Below are positions 16,903 through 24,792 of a stretch of 64,000 nt of DNA, piece after piece; positions within the stretch are counted from its first letter, which is position 1; the number at the start of each line of letters is the position of its first letter. This stretch comes from Klenkia soli (lineage in GTDB: Bacteria > Actinomycetota > Actinomycetes > Mycobacteriales > Geodermatophilaceae): the NCBI RefSeq assembly GCF_900103975.1, contig NZ_FNIR01000005.1, positions 255,934 to 319,933 on the forward strand, in the 5' to 3' direction. Below the pieces are notes generated by a model, which was not told where the DNA came from, ran no database searches, and saw nothing but the letters and a program-made list of their open reading frames with translations. The translations under genes were made by a program, and so were the position numbers.

Positions 16903-17453
16903 GCAGCGCACGGAGGACCACGGGCACCACGACGGGCATCACGACGGGCATCGCGGTCCTGGCGCTGGTGGCCGGCTGCAACGCCGGCGGCAGCAGCGGC
17001 TCCTCCTCCGAGTCGGGGACCGCTCCGACGGTGCGGGTGCAGGCCGGCCCGCAGGACGTGACGGTGCAGCCCACCCAGTACTGCCTGGCCGGCTCGGGCG
17101 AGCGCTATGCCGGCACCCCGCCGATCGTCGAGGTCTCCCCCGACAGCACCATCGCGCTGACCGTCTCCGACGCCGTCGCCGAGCAGGGCTGGAGCGTGCA
17201 GGTCTACGACGACCAGCTGAAGACGTTGCTGGGCGAGGTCGACGTCGAGGACGGCACGACGGTGTTCACCGGCATCAACAGCTCCGACGTCGTCCCCGCG
17301 TCGTTCTACCTGGTGGTCGTCGAGGACTCCGTCGACGCCGCGTGCAACGGGCTGTCCGGCGCCTGGCCGGTCGGCTTCATCCGGGCCGTGCCCGACACCG
17401 CCACCGCCACCGCCACCGCCACCGCGACACCCACGGCCACGCCGACCGGCTGA
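16899..17453 (+). CDS. DUF2771 lipoprotein
   Basis: The 184-aa protein has a lipoprotein signal peptide with lipobox LVAGC, a short Gly/Ser linker, and a single beta-rich domain (about 45-165) matching DUF2771, with two cysteines (QYCLAG and DAACNGLSGAWPVGF) that could form a disulfide. The C-terminus is a low-complexity Thr-Ala tail. The gene starts inside the MFS stop codon (ATGA overlap), so a lipoprotein and a membrane protein are made together and may form one envelope complex. Rv0875c is the likely M. tuberculosis counterpart, from memory. Confidence 0.8.
   Translation: MSSARRTTGTTTGITTGIAVLALVAGCNAGGSSGSSSESGTAPTVRVQAGPQDVTVQPTQYCLAGSGERYAGTPPIVEVSPDSTIALTVSDAVAEQGWSVQVYDDQLKTLLGEVDVEDGTTVFTGINSSDVVPASFYLVVVEDSVDAACNGLSGAWPVGFIRAVPDTATATATATATPTATPTG
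17397..17426 (+). repeat. Hexanucleotide microsatellite encoding Thr-Ala repeats
   Basis: Four perfect ACCGCC units plus one ACCGCG unit run in frame near the 3' end of the DUF2771 gene and encode a Thr-Ala dipeptide tail. Because the unit is 6 bp, copy-number change alters tail length without a frameshift. Confidence 0.85.
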
Positions 17454-17460
17454 GCCTTCG

Positions 17461-17844
17461 TCAGCCCTCGAGGTCGGTGGCGACGGCGCGCAGGACGGCG
17501 GCGACCTTGCCGGCGGACTGCTTGTCGGGGTGCCGGCCGTGCCGCAGCCCGTTGCCGACGCCGTCCAGGAGCCGGATGAGGTCCTCGATGATCGGGACCA
17601 GGTCGTCGGGCTTCTTCCGGGTGCCCGCGACGGCGGAGGGCAGCGGGTCGAGGACGACGACCTGCAGCGCCTGGTCGCCGCGGCGGCCGGCCACGACGCC
17701 GTACTCGACCCGCTGGCCCGGCTTGAGCTCGGTGGTGCCGGCCGGCAACGCGTCGCGGTGCACGAACACGTCGGGGCCGTCCTCCTGGGACAGGAAGCCG
17801 AAGCCCTTCTCCGGGTTGAACCACTTCACCTTGCCGCTGGGCAC
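17461..17844 (-). CDS. cspB: Cold-shock protein, CspB-like with C-terminal extension
   Basis: The 127-aa protein has an N-terminal cold-shock domain (about 1-65) with both RNP motifs, KWFNPEKGFGFL and DVFVHRDAL. The remaining 60 residues are an alpha-helical extension (VPIIEDLIRLLDGVGNGLRHG...), about double the length of a simple Csp. M. tuberculosis CspB (Rv0871) has a similar long form and neighbourhood, from memory. It should bind single-stranded RNA or DNA. GTG 17844 is preferred because AAGGAA sits 8 nt upstream and PSGKVKWF is the family start; an ATG at 17877 is also in frame. Confidence 0.85.
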   Translation of the reverse strand: MPSGKVKWFNPEKGFGFLSQEDGPDVFVHRDALPAGTTELKPGQRVEYGVVAGRRGDQALQVVVLDPLPSAVAGTRKKPDDLVPIIEDLIRLLDGVGNGLRHGRHPDKQSAGKVAAVLRAVATDLEG

Positions 17845-17946
17845 GTCTGTTCCTTCGTCACGCGTCGAGAACCGCACCGGGAGGTACGGGCCGCCCAGGC
17901 TAGCCCGGGACCGCGGCCGCGGCCGCCGAGTTCCCGCGGGTCAAGT

Positions 17947-17958
17947 TACCCACGGGTA
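17947..17958. promoter_or_regulatory. Operator-like palindrome in a divergent promoter region
   Basis: TACCC-AC-GGGTA is a compact inverted repeat between the divergent cspB-like gene (start 17844) and the small membrane protein gene (start 17993). It resembles TetR-type operators in form. No regulator is encoded next to it. Confidence 0.3.
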
Positions 17959-17992
17959 GGCGGGGCTCGGGTGCGGATGCGACGATGCCCGC

Positions 17993-18322
17993 ATGGCTGC
18001 CCGCAACGCTGCGTCCCGCGTCGTCACCTCCCTCGCCGCGGCGATCCGGTTGATCACCTCGGTCGTCGGCGGGCTGATCGTGCTCTACGCGGTGTTCGTG
18101 CTGTTCGAGGCCAACCCGGACAACCCGATCGTGGAGTTCACCGCCGGCGTGCGCGACGACCTCGGGGCCTTCACCCGCGACCTGTTCACCCCCGACGACC
18201 CGAAGATCGCCGCGACGGTGAACGCCCTCATCGCGGCGATCGTCTGGGTGGTCGGCGGCAACCTGCTCTCGAAGGCGATCACCCGCCTGGCCCCTCGTCC
18301 CAAGGCCTCGTCGAAGGACTGA
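17993..18322 (+). CDS. Small hypothetical membrane protein, two helices
   Basis: The 109-aa protein has two hydrophobic segments (about 14-40, LAAAIRLITSVVGGLIVLYAV, and about 75-95, VNALIAAIVWVVGGNLL) separated by an acidic 35-residue loop containing PDNPIVEFTAGVRDDLGAF. The tail is basic and Ser/Lys-rich. I do not recognise a named family, but similar short proteins are common beside csp genes in actinobacteria. It is divergent from cspB and followed by a hairpin. Function unknown. Confidence 0.65.
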   Translation: MAARNAASRVVTSLAAAIRLITSVVGGLIVLYAVFVLFEANPDNPIVEFTAGVRDDLGAFTRDLFTPDDPKIAATVNALIAAIVWVVGGNLLSKAITRLAPRPKASSKD

Positions 18323-18336
18323 GCGACCCGGCCGAC

Positions 18337-18354
18337 GGCCCCCTCGTAGGGGCC
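18337..18354 (+). terminator. GC-rich hairpin between convergent genes
   Basis: GGCCCC (18337-18342) and GGGGCC (18349-18354) flank a 6-nt loop in the 76-bp space between the small membrane protein gene and the convergent acyl-CoA synthetase gene. It may serve both strands. No U-tract follows. Confidence 0.4.
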
Positions 18355-18398
18355 CGGCCCGCGCGGAGCGTGGGTCGGGGGGCAAGGGGGTCCTTCCG

Positions 18399-20045
18399 TC
18401 AGGCGGTCGCGACCTCGGTGAGGCCCAGCTCCTCGCTGGAGACCTGGCGCATCTCCACCTTGCGCACCTTGCCCGTGACGGTCATCGGGAAGCCCTCGAC
18501 CACCTTGACGTAGCGGGGCACCTTGTAGTGCGCCAGCTTGCCGGTGCAGAACTCGCGCAGCGCCTCGGCGGTGAGCTCGGGGGCCCCGGCGCGCAGCTGC
18601 ACCCAGGCCATCAGCTCCTCGCCGTATTTGGCGTCGGGCACGCCGATCACCTGGACGTCGGCGATGTCGGGGTGGGAGTAGAGGAACTCCTCGATCTCCC
18701 GCGGGTACACGTTCTCCCCGCCGCGGATGACCATGTCCTTGATCCGGCCGACGATGTTGACGTAGCCCTCGGCGTCCATCACCGCGAGGTCGCCGGTGTG
18801 CATCCAGCGGGCGGCGTCGAGCACCTCGGCGGTCTTGGCCGGCTCGTCCCAGTAGCCCAGCATCACCGAGTAGCCGCGGGTGCACAGCTCGCCGGTGGTG
18901 CCGCGGGGCACGGTGAGCCCGGTCTCGGGGTCGACGACCTTGCTCTCGAGGTGCGGGTGGGTGCGGCCCACCGTCGAGGTGCGGCGGTCCAGGTCGTCGT
19001 CGGCGCCGGTCTGCGTGGAGACCGGGGAGGTCTCGGTCATGCCGTAGGCGATGGTCACCTCGGCCATGCCCATCTCGTCGACGACCCGCTTCATCACCTC
19101 GACCGGGCACGGCGAGCCGGCCATGATCCCGGTGCGCAGGCTGGACAGGTCGTAGGAGGCGAAGTCGGGCAGCGCGAGCTCGGCGATGAACATCGTGGGG
19201 ACGCCGTAGAGCGAGGTGCACTTCTCGTCCTGGACGGCCTGCAGCGTCAGCGCGGGGTCGAACCCGGGCGCGGGGATGACCATGGTCGAGCCGTGCGAGG
19301 TGCAGCCGATGTTGCCCATGCCCATGCCGAAGCAGTGGTAGTAGGGCACCGGGATGCACACCCGGTCGGCCTCGGTGTAGCTGCAGCCCTCGGCCACGAA
19401 GAAGCCGTTGTTGAGCAGGTTGTGGTGGGTCAGGGTGGCGCCCTTGGGGAAGCCCGTCGTGCCCGAGGTGTACTGGATGTTGATCGGGTCGTCGGCGCTC
19501 AGCTGGGTCTCGCGCTCGGCCAGCAGCCCGTGGTCGGCGGCCCGGCCGGTCGCCATCAGCTGCTCCCACTCGGGGTCGCCGAGGAAGAGCACCTCGCGCA
19601 GGGCGGGGCACGAGTCGCGCACCTCGGCCACCATCGCCCGGTAGTCGCTGGTCTTGAACGCGGGCGCCGCCACCAGCACCGAGATGCCGGCCTGCTGCAG
19701 CACGTACGAGAGCTCGTGCGTGCGGTAGGCCGGGTTGATGTTGACCAGGACGACGCCCAGCTTGGCGGTGCCGTACTGCACGAAGACCCACTCGGCGCAG
19801 TTGGGGGCCCAGATGCCGACCCGCTCGCCCTTCTCGACGCCCAGCGCGTGCAGGCCGAGGGCGAAGGCGTCGACGTCGTCGACCAGCTGCGGGTAGGTCC
19901 ACCGCCGACCGGTCGAGCACTCCACGAGCGCCTCGTGGTCACCGACCCGCGCCGCCGTCCGGTCCAGGTTCGCCCCGATGGTGTCGCCCAACAGGGGGAC
20001 GGTCGAGGTCCCGCTGGTGTAGGACGGCAGCGCGGGGGCGGTCAT
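18399..20045 (-). CDS. Fatty acyl-CoA synthetase / AMP-binding enzyme (FadD-like)
   Basis: The 548-aa enzyme belongs to the ANL superfamily and should activate a carboxylic acid via an acyl-adenylate to acyl-CoA. The P-loop [12 protein letters not shown], the adenine-site YGMTETSPV, the hinge region [41 protein letters not shown], and the catalytic lysine region [11 protein letters not shown] are all present. Overall similarity suggests a medium/long-chain FadD35-like enzyme, although chain length cannot be read reliably. The ATG start overlaps the stop of a 75-aa gene (ATGA), so the two are translationally coupled. Confidence 0.88.
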   Translation of the reverse strand: MTAPALPSYTSGTSTVPLLGDTIGANLDRTAARVGDHEALVECSTGRRWTYPQLVDDVDAFALGLHALGVEKGERVGIWAPNCAEWVFVQYGTAKLGVVLVNINPAYRTHELSYVLQQAGISVLVAAPAFKTSDYRAMVAEVRDSCPALREVLFLGDPEWEQLMATGRAADHGLLAERETQLSADDPINIQYTSGTTGFPKGATLTHHNLLNNGFFVAEGCSYTEADRVCIPVPYYHCFGMGMGNIGCTSHGSTMVIPAPGFDPALTLQAVQDEKCTSLYGVPTMFIAELALPDFASYDLSSLRTGIMAGSPCPVEVMKRVVDEMGMAEVTIAYGMTETSPVSTQTGADDDLDRRTSTVGRTHPHLESKVVDPETGLTVPRGTTGELCTRGYSVMLGYWDEPAKTAEVLDAARWMHTGDLAVMDAEGYVNIVGRIKDMVIRGGENVYPREIEEFLYSHPDIADVQVIGVPDAKYGEELMAWVQLRAGAPELTAEALREFCTGKLAHYKVPRYVKVVEGFPMTVTGKVRKVEMRQVSSEELGLTEVATA

Positions 20046-20269
20046 GCCCGCTCGCCCGGACGGAGCTGGACGCCGGCCCGGTTGGGCTTGTCGGTCGGGT
20101 GGGCGTAGCGCAGGTACTCCACCGGCAGCGGGAAGGAGTGGTCCTCGCCGAAGGGCGACAGCGACCCGGTCATCTCGCTGATCAGCTCGGTCAACGGCGG
20201 TCCGCCGTCCACGGACTGGCCCCAGGTGGGCTCGACCAGGTGCGCGTTCTTGGAGTTCTTCTTGGCCAT
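20042..20269 (-). CDS. Small conserved-looking hypothetical protein coupled to FadD
   Basis: The 75-aa protein has no signal peptide or membrane segment. It starts with a Lys/Asn-rich [17 protein letters not shown] and continues with a Pro-rich middle ([23 protein letters not shown]). I do not recognise a family. Its gene overlaps the acyl-CoA synthetase start by 4 bp, so the products should be made in step, which suggests a partner or assembly factor for the enzyme (inference). ATG 20269 is chosen; the frame is open to 20371 without an obvious earlier start signal. Confidence 0.6.
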   Translation of the reverse strand: MAKKNSKNAHLVEPTWGQSVDGGPPLTELISEMTGSLSPFGEDHSFPLPVEYLRYAHPTDKPNRAGVQLRPGERA

Positions 20270-20418
20270 GCCGGGCTCCCGCCGTCCGTGGCCGGCAGTG
20301 CGCCGGCGCTCGGGGACATCTTCCCGTGCAGTAGACCGCCCCCGCACGCACCCACGCCAGCCCCGGTGCAACGGCGGCGCATCCCCTGCCGGTCCGCGCC
20401 GAGGTCGTGACCGGTTCT

Positions 20419-20477
20419 CCGGGGTGGTGACCCATCACCGCGGCCGACCACCCGCAGGGATCGGTCACCACCCCCGG
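20419..20477. repeat. Inverted repeat in a 267-bp divergent intergenic region
   Basis: Arms CCGGGGTGGTGACC (20419-20432) and GGTCACCACCCCCGG (20463-20477) are reverse complements apart from one extra C, with a 30-nt spacer containing a further partial copy (GTGACCCATCAC). It lies between the divergent FadD-operon and MFS start sites. It may be an operator or an mRNA structure; nothing else is recognised in 20270-20536. Confidence 0.45.
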
Positions 20478-20521
20478 TCTCGCCGTCGGCGAACTCCGGC
20501 GACACCGGGCGCGGTGCCGCC

Positions 20522-20527
20522 TAGGGT
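20522..20527 (+). promoter_or_regulatory. Predicted -10 element upstream of MFS gene
   Basis: TAGGGT fits TANNNT and ends 9 nt before the GTG start at 20537, so the transcript would have almost no leader. No good Shine-Dalgarno is seen. Confidence 0.35.
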
Positions 20528-20536
20528 CGACTCCCC

Positions 20537-21763
20537 GTGGGGCGCATCGTGGAGACCGTCGTTCCGGCGCGGCTGGGCGTCGGCTTCCGGTGGCTGCTGG
20601 CCTCGTCGTGGACGTCGAACCTGGGCGACGGGATCGCGCTGGCCGCCGGGCCGCTGCTGGTCGCCTCGCTGACCCGGGACCCGTTCCTGGTGTCGCTGGC
20701 CGCCGGTGTGCAGTGGCTGCCGCCGCTGCTGTTCGGGCTGCTGGCCGGAGCCGTCACCGACCGGGTGGACCGCCGGTTGCTGGTGGTGGTCGTCGACCTG
20801 CTGCGGGCCGCCGTCCTCGTCGTCCTGACCCTGGCGGTGGCCACCGACCTGGTGACGATCGCCGGGGTGCTGGTCGCGCTGTTCGTGCTCGGGACGGCGG
20901 AGGTGTTCGCCGACAACAGCTCGCAGACCCTGCTGCCGACGCTGGTGCACCGCGACGACCTGGCGGTGGGCAACGCCCGGATGATGACCGGCTTCATCAC
21001 GGTCAACCAGCTCGCCGGCCCACCCCTGGGGGCCGCGCTGTTCACCGCGGGCGCGGCCTGGGCGTTCGGGACGGTCGCCGTCCTGGTGGCGCTGGGCGCG
21101 GTGCTGGTCTCGCGGATCGTGCTGCCGCCGGCCGAGCCGGCCACCCGGGGCGCGGTGCACACCGAGATCGTCGAGGGCTTCCGGTGGGTGCGGCACCACC
21201 CCGCCGTGCGCACGCTGGTGCTCACGATCTTCAGCTTCAACCTGACCTTCGGCGCCGCTTGGTCGGTGCTGGTGCTCTACGCGACGGAGCAGCTCGGGCT
21301 CGGCGAGATCGGCTTCGGGCTGGTCACCACCGCCCAGGCGGCCGGCGGCATCGCCGGGATCGCCGCCTACGGCTGGATCACCGCACGGGTCAGCCTGGGC
21401 AACCTGCTGCGCGTCGGGCTGGTCGTCGAGACCCTCACCCACCTGGCGCTGGCCCTGACCACCAGCCCGTGGGTGGCGATGCCGGTGTTCGTGGTGTTCG
21501 GCGCGCACGCGTTCATCTGGGGGACGACGTCGGTCACCGTCCGGCAGCGCGCCGTCCCCCGCGAGCTGCAGGGCCGGGTGGGCAGCGTGAACCTGGTCGG
21601 CACCTTCGGCGGACTGGTGATCGGGGCCGGCATCGGCGGGGTGGTCGCCCAGCGGTTCGGGGTGACCGGACCCTTCTGGTTCGCCTTCGTCGGGTCGGCG
21701 CTGTTCGTCGTCCTCATCTGGCGCCAGCTCCGGCACGTCGCGCACACCGACGAGACCACATGA
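20537..21763 (+). CDS. MFS transporter, MFS_3-type
   Basis: The 408-aa protein has about 12 helices with the family opening [32 protein letters not shown] and the loop motif [18 protein letters not shown]. Further conserved segments are [17 protein letters not shown] and [20 protein letters not shown], which are typical of EntS-like exporters. The start is GTG 20537, with GTG 20549 as a possible alternative. It is convergent with a GNAT acetyltransferase gene. The substrate is unknown. Confidence 0.83.
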   Translation: MGRIVETVVPARLGVGFRWLLASSWTSNLGDGIALAAGPLLVASLTRDPFLVSLAAGVQWLPPLLFGLLAGAVTDRVDRRLLVVVVDLLRAAVLVVLTLAVATDLVTIAGVLVALFVLGTAEVFADNSSQTLLPTLVHRDDLAVGNARMMTGFITVNQLAGPPLGAALFTAGAAWAFGTVAVLVALGAVLVSRIVLPPAEPATRGAVHTEIVEGFRWVRHHPAVRTLVLTIFSFNLTFGAAWSVLVLYATEQLGLGEIGFGLVTTAQAAGGIAGIAAYGWITARVSLGNLLRVGLVVETLTHLALALTTSPWVAMPVFVVFGAHAFIWGTTSVTVRQRAVPRELQGRVGSVNLVGTFGGLVIGAGIGGVVAQRFGVTGPFWFAFVGSALFVVLIWRQLRHVAHTDETT

Positions 21764-21854
21764 CCTGCAGCCACCCCACGATCCGGCACACGGTGCCCGG
21801 CACACCGGCGGCAGGACCCGGGTCGCGAGCGGGGAGGTCCAGCCGGCAGGAGCA

Positions 21855-22391
21855 CTACACGCCACGCTCGTGGACGATCTCCAGGCCGTCCTCGTCGTCC
21901 CACTGCTCGCCCACCGCGGTGAAGCCGTACTGGGCGACCAGGCCGGACGACGCGGTGTTGTCCGGCGTGATCGTGGCCCGCACGGTGCGCACGGCCGACT
22001 CCTCCTGGGCCCTCCGCAGCAACGCCTCGAGGGCGGCGCGCGCGTACCCGCGGCGGCGGTGCGCGGGCTCGACGGCGTACCCGATCTCCACCATCCCGGC
22101 GGCGTCCGGCGGTCCGTGGAACCCCGCCCGGCCCACGACCACCCGGCGGTCCTCGTCCCAGATCAGACCGGTGACCCAGTCCGCGGCGGCGGGATCCCGG
22201 CGGACCTGTTCGCTCCGCCTGCGCCACACGCCGCGCCAGGCGGGACCAGCGGCGTACCCGCTGAGGGGCACCGGGCTGCCCAGGTCCGCGGCGGCGAGGT
22301 CACCCACCGCCAACGCGTCGAGGACCGCTCCGGTCAGGTGGACGACGCGGACGCGCGGCAGCGGGTCGTCGGGGCCCAGCGCACCGTCCAC
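21855..22391 (-). CDS. GNAT-family N-acetyltransferase, RimJ/RimL-like
   Basis: The 178-aa protein has the GNAT acetyl-CoA-binding core: VEIGYAVEPAHRRRGYARAALEALLRRA (about 105-132) with the RRRGYA pyrophosphate loop, and a C-terminal segment NTASSGLVAQYGFTAVGE typical of RimJ/RimL-like enzymes that acetylate protein N-termini or small amines. No ATG is available near the domain start; GTG 22391 is used. It is convergent with the MFS gene and divergent from the helicase-associated gene 50 bp away. Confidence 0.78.
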   Translation of the reverse strand: MDGALGPDDPLPRVRVVHLTGAVLDALAVGDLAAADLGSPVPLSGYAAGPAWRGVWRRRSEQVRRDPAAADWVTGLIWDEDRRVVVGRAGFHGPPDAAGMVEIGYAVEPAHRRRGYARAALEALLRRAQEESAVRTVRATITPDNTASSGLVAQYGFTAVGEQWDDEDGLEIVHERGV

Positions 22392-22428
22392 GGACCGACC
22401 ATGCCAGGCCGGGGCGACCGGACGCACG

Positions 22429-22434
22429 TAGCGT
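22429..22434 (+). promoter_or_regulatory. Predicted -10 element for leaderless helicase-associated gene
   Basis: TAGCGT fits TANNNT and lies exactly 7 nt before the ATG at 22442, with no ribosome binding site between them. This is the standard layout of actinobacterial leaderless promoters. Confidence 0.5.
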
Positions 22435-22441
22435 TGTCCCG

Positions 22442-24682
22442 ATGGCCACCACCGAGGGGACGACGGCGCCGGCCACGCTGGCCGCGTGGTTGCGCACCCG
22501 CACCGACGAGCAGCTGGGTGCCCTGCTGGCGCTCCGCCCGGACGTCGCCCGACCGGCACCCTCGGACGTCGTGGGGCTGGCCACCCGCCTGGCCGTCCCC
22601 GTCTCGGTCGACCGCGCCCTGGACGAGCTGGACGCCGCGACCCTGCAGGTGCTCGACGTCGTCCTGCTGGCCCCCGGGGACGGGCTGACCCGCGCCGAGC
22701 TCGTGGCTGCCCTGCCCGGGGCGCCGGTCGAGGACGGCCTCGAGCTGCTCACCGCCCGCGCCCTGCTGTGGGGGGACGACGTCGTGCACGCACCGGAGCC
22801 GGTGCGCCGCGCCGTCCGGCACCCCGCCGGGCTGGGCCGGCCGCGCACCCCTCCCCCGGCCGACGTCGAGGACGACCTCGCCACCGCCGACGAGGAGGAG
22901 CGGGCGGTGCTCGAGACCCTGGCCGGGGACAACCCGGTGGGCCGGCTGCCGGTGGACAACCGCGGCACCTCCCCCGCCGGACCTGCCCGCCGGCTGCTGC
23001 AGCGCGGGCTGCTCACCCGGGTCGACGCCGCCACCGTCGAGCTGCCCCGGCAGTACGGCCTGGCCCTGCGGGGCGACCGGCCCTACGGCCCGTCCCGGGT
23101 CCGGCCCGAGCCGCCGACGGTGTACCGCGACCCGGAGATCACCGACCGGCGCGGGGCCGGGGCGGCGCTGGAGAGCGTCGGCCGGGTCGGCGAGCTGCTC
23201 ACGGCGCTCGAAGAGGACCCCGCCGGCCTGCTCCGCAGCGGGGGCATGGCGATCCGCGACCAGAAGCGGCTGGCCAAGGCGTTGAAGGTGGACGAGGCGG
23301 CGGTCGCCTTCCACATCGAGGTGGCCCACGCCGCCGGGTTGCTGGACCTGGGTGGTCCGCACCGCGACGAGTGGTTGCCCAGTCGCGGCTACGACACCTG
23401 GCGCGAGCAGGCGCTGCCCGAGCGGTGGGCACTGCTGGCCGCGTCGTGGCTGGACTCGCTGCGGCTGATCGCGCTGGTCGGGCAGCGGGACCCGGCGGGC
23501 AAGGCGGTGAACGTGCTGTCGCCGGACGTCGTCCGGCACACCGTCCCGGCGGTGCGGCGCTCGGTGCTGACCACCCTGGGCGAGCTGCGACCCGGCCTGG
23601 GGCTGAGCACCGACGACCTGCTGGCCCTGCTGCGCTGGCAGAGCCCCCGCCGCAGCGACCGGTTCGTGCTCGTGCCGGCCCTGGTCGCCGAGGCCGAACG
23701 GCTGGGCATCGTGGTCGAGGGCCGGCTGTCCTCCGGCGGTCGCGGCCTGCTGACCGGCGGCGAGGAGGGCGCCGCCGACGGCATGCGCGGCCTGCTGCCC
23801 GAACCGGTCGACCACGTGCTGGCCCAGCCCGACCTGTCCCTGGTCGCGCCCGGCCCGCTGGTCGCCGAGCTGGCCCGCACCCTGGCCACGGTCGCCGACG
23901 TCGAGTCCTCCGGTGGCGCCACGGTGTTCCGGGTCAGCGAGGGCAGCGTCCGGCGGGCGCTGGACTCGGGGTGGTCGGCGGCCGAGCTGCACGACTTCTT
24001 CGCCCGCGCCTCCCGCACCCCGGTGCCGCAGGCGTTGGACTACCTCGTCGACGACGTCGCCCGCCAGCACGGCCGGCTGCGGGTGGGGGCGATCGAGAGC
24101 TACGTGCGCAGCGACGACCACGGCCTGCTCTCCCAGGTGCTGTCGGACCGGCGCACGGCCGGCGCCGAGCTGCGGCGGCTGGCCCCCGGCGTCCTGGTCA
24201 GCGGGCTGCCGGCCGACGAGGTGCTCGCCGTCCTGCGCTCCTCCGGCTACGCCCCCGCCGGCGAGTCCGCCGGCGGCGCCGTCCTCACCCGGCCCGCTGG
24301 GCGCCCCCGGGCGACGGCGCGGCCGGGCAGCCGACCGGCGACCGGACCGCGACCGCTGGGGGCCGAGGAGGTCGAGGCGACCGTGCGCGAGATCCGGGCC
24401 GGGGACGCCGCCCTCGCCGCCCGCCGCACCGACCCGGCCCGGCAGGTCCCGGGCGTGACGACGGCGAGCACGCTGGAGCTGCTGTCCCGGGCGGTGCGCG
24501 AGCAGCTGCCCGTGTGGTTGGGCTACGTGGACGCGCAGGGCTCCGGCAGCCGGCGCACGGTGCAGCCGCTGACCCTGGGCGGCGGCTTCCTGTCCGGGTT
24601 CGACGAGGGCCGCGGCGAGCAGCGCACCTTCGCCGTCCACCGGATCACGTCGGTCGAGCTGGTGGACGGCCCGACCGGTTGA
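22442..24682 (+). CDS. Helicase-associated XPB/Ssl2-like domain protein (Rv0862c type)
   Basis: The 746-aa protein matches the actinobacterial family with an XPB/Ssl2-like helicase C-terminal domain (Helicase_C_3 type). The N-terminal third (about 10-260) is rich in short winged-helix-like repeats (LDELDAATLQVLDVVLLAPGDGLTRAELVAAL). A middle region includes DHVLAQPDLSLVAPGPL, the hallmark of this domain, and the C-terminus holds a WYL-like strand set (LPVWLGYVDAQG...VQPLTLGGGFLSGFD). It lacks helicase motifs, so it is probably a DNA-binding partner. The XPB helicase gene lies 1.5 kb downstream; in M. tuberculosis the pair is adjacent (Rv0861c/Rv0862c, from memory). Confidence 0.8.
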   Translation: MATTEGTTAPATLAAWLRTRTDEQLGALLALRPDVARPAPSDVVGLATRLAVPVSVDRALDELDAATLQVLDVVLLAPGDGLTRAELVAALPGAPVEDGLELLTARALLWGDDVVHAPEPVRRAVRHPAGLGRPRTPPPADVEDDLATADEEERAVLETLAGDNPVGRLPVDNRGTSPAGPARRLLQRGLLTRVDAATVELPRQYGLALRGDRPYGPSRVRPEPPTVYRDPEITDRRGAGAALESVGRVGELLTALEEDPAGLLRSGGMAIRDQKRLAKALKVDEAAVAFHIEVAHAAGLLDLGGPHRDEWLPSRGYDTWREQALPERWALLAASWLDSLRLIALVGQRDPAGKAVNVLSPDVVRHTVPAVRRSVLTTLGELRPGLGLSTDDLLALLRWQSPRRSDRFVLVPALVAEAERLGIVVEGRLSSGGRGLLTGGEEGAADGMRGLLPEPVDHVLAQPDLSLVAPGPLVAELARTLATVADVESSGGATVFRVSEGSVRRALDSGWSAAELHDFFARASRTPVPQALDYLVDDVARQHGRLRVGAIESYVRSDDHGLLSQVLSDRRTAGAELRRLAPGVLVSGLPADEVLAVLRSSGYAPAGESAGGAVLTRPAGRPRATARPGSRPATGPRPLGAEEVEATVREIRAGDAALAARRTDPARQVPGVTTASTLELLSRAVREQLPVWLGYVDAQGSGSRRTVQPLTLGGGFLSGFDEGRGEQRTFAVHRITSVELVDGPTG

Positions 24683-24792
24683 CCTGCGTGGTGGCGAGGA
24701 CCACCATGGCTGCCCCTCCCGGAATGCCCGGCGGGGTGATCGACTTGTGCAGGTCGTTGGGTTGAACAACGAGTTCCACAGGTGGTGCGGAC

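Noticed and set aside
22334..24769. Long minus-strand frame opposite the helicase-associated gene
   Set aside because: High GC removes stops; the translation is low-complexity, and the plus-strand frame has clear family motifs.
24754..24772. TCGTTG/CAACGA inverted repeat upstream of the CFA synthase-like gene
   Set aside because: Only six-base arms with a short loop; could be chance, and no regulator or clear promoter context supports it.
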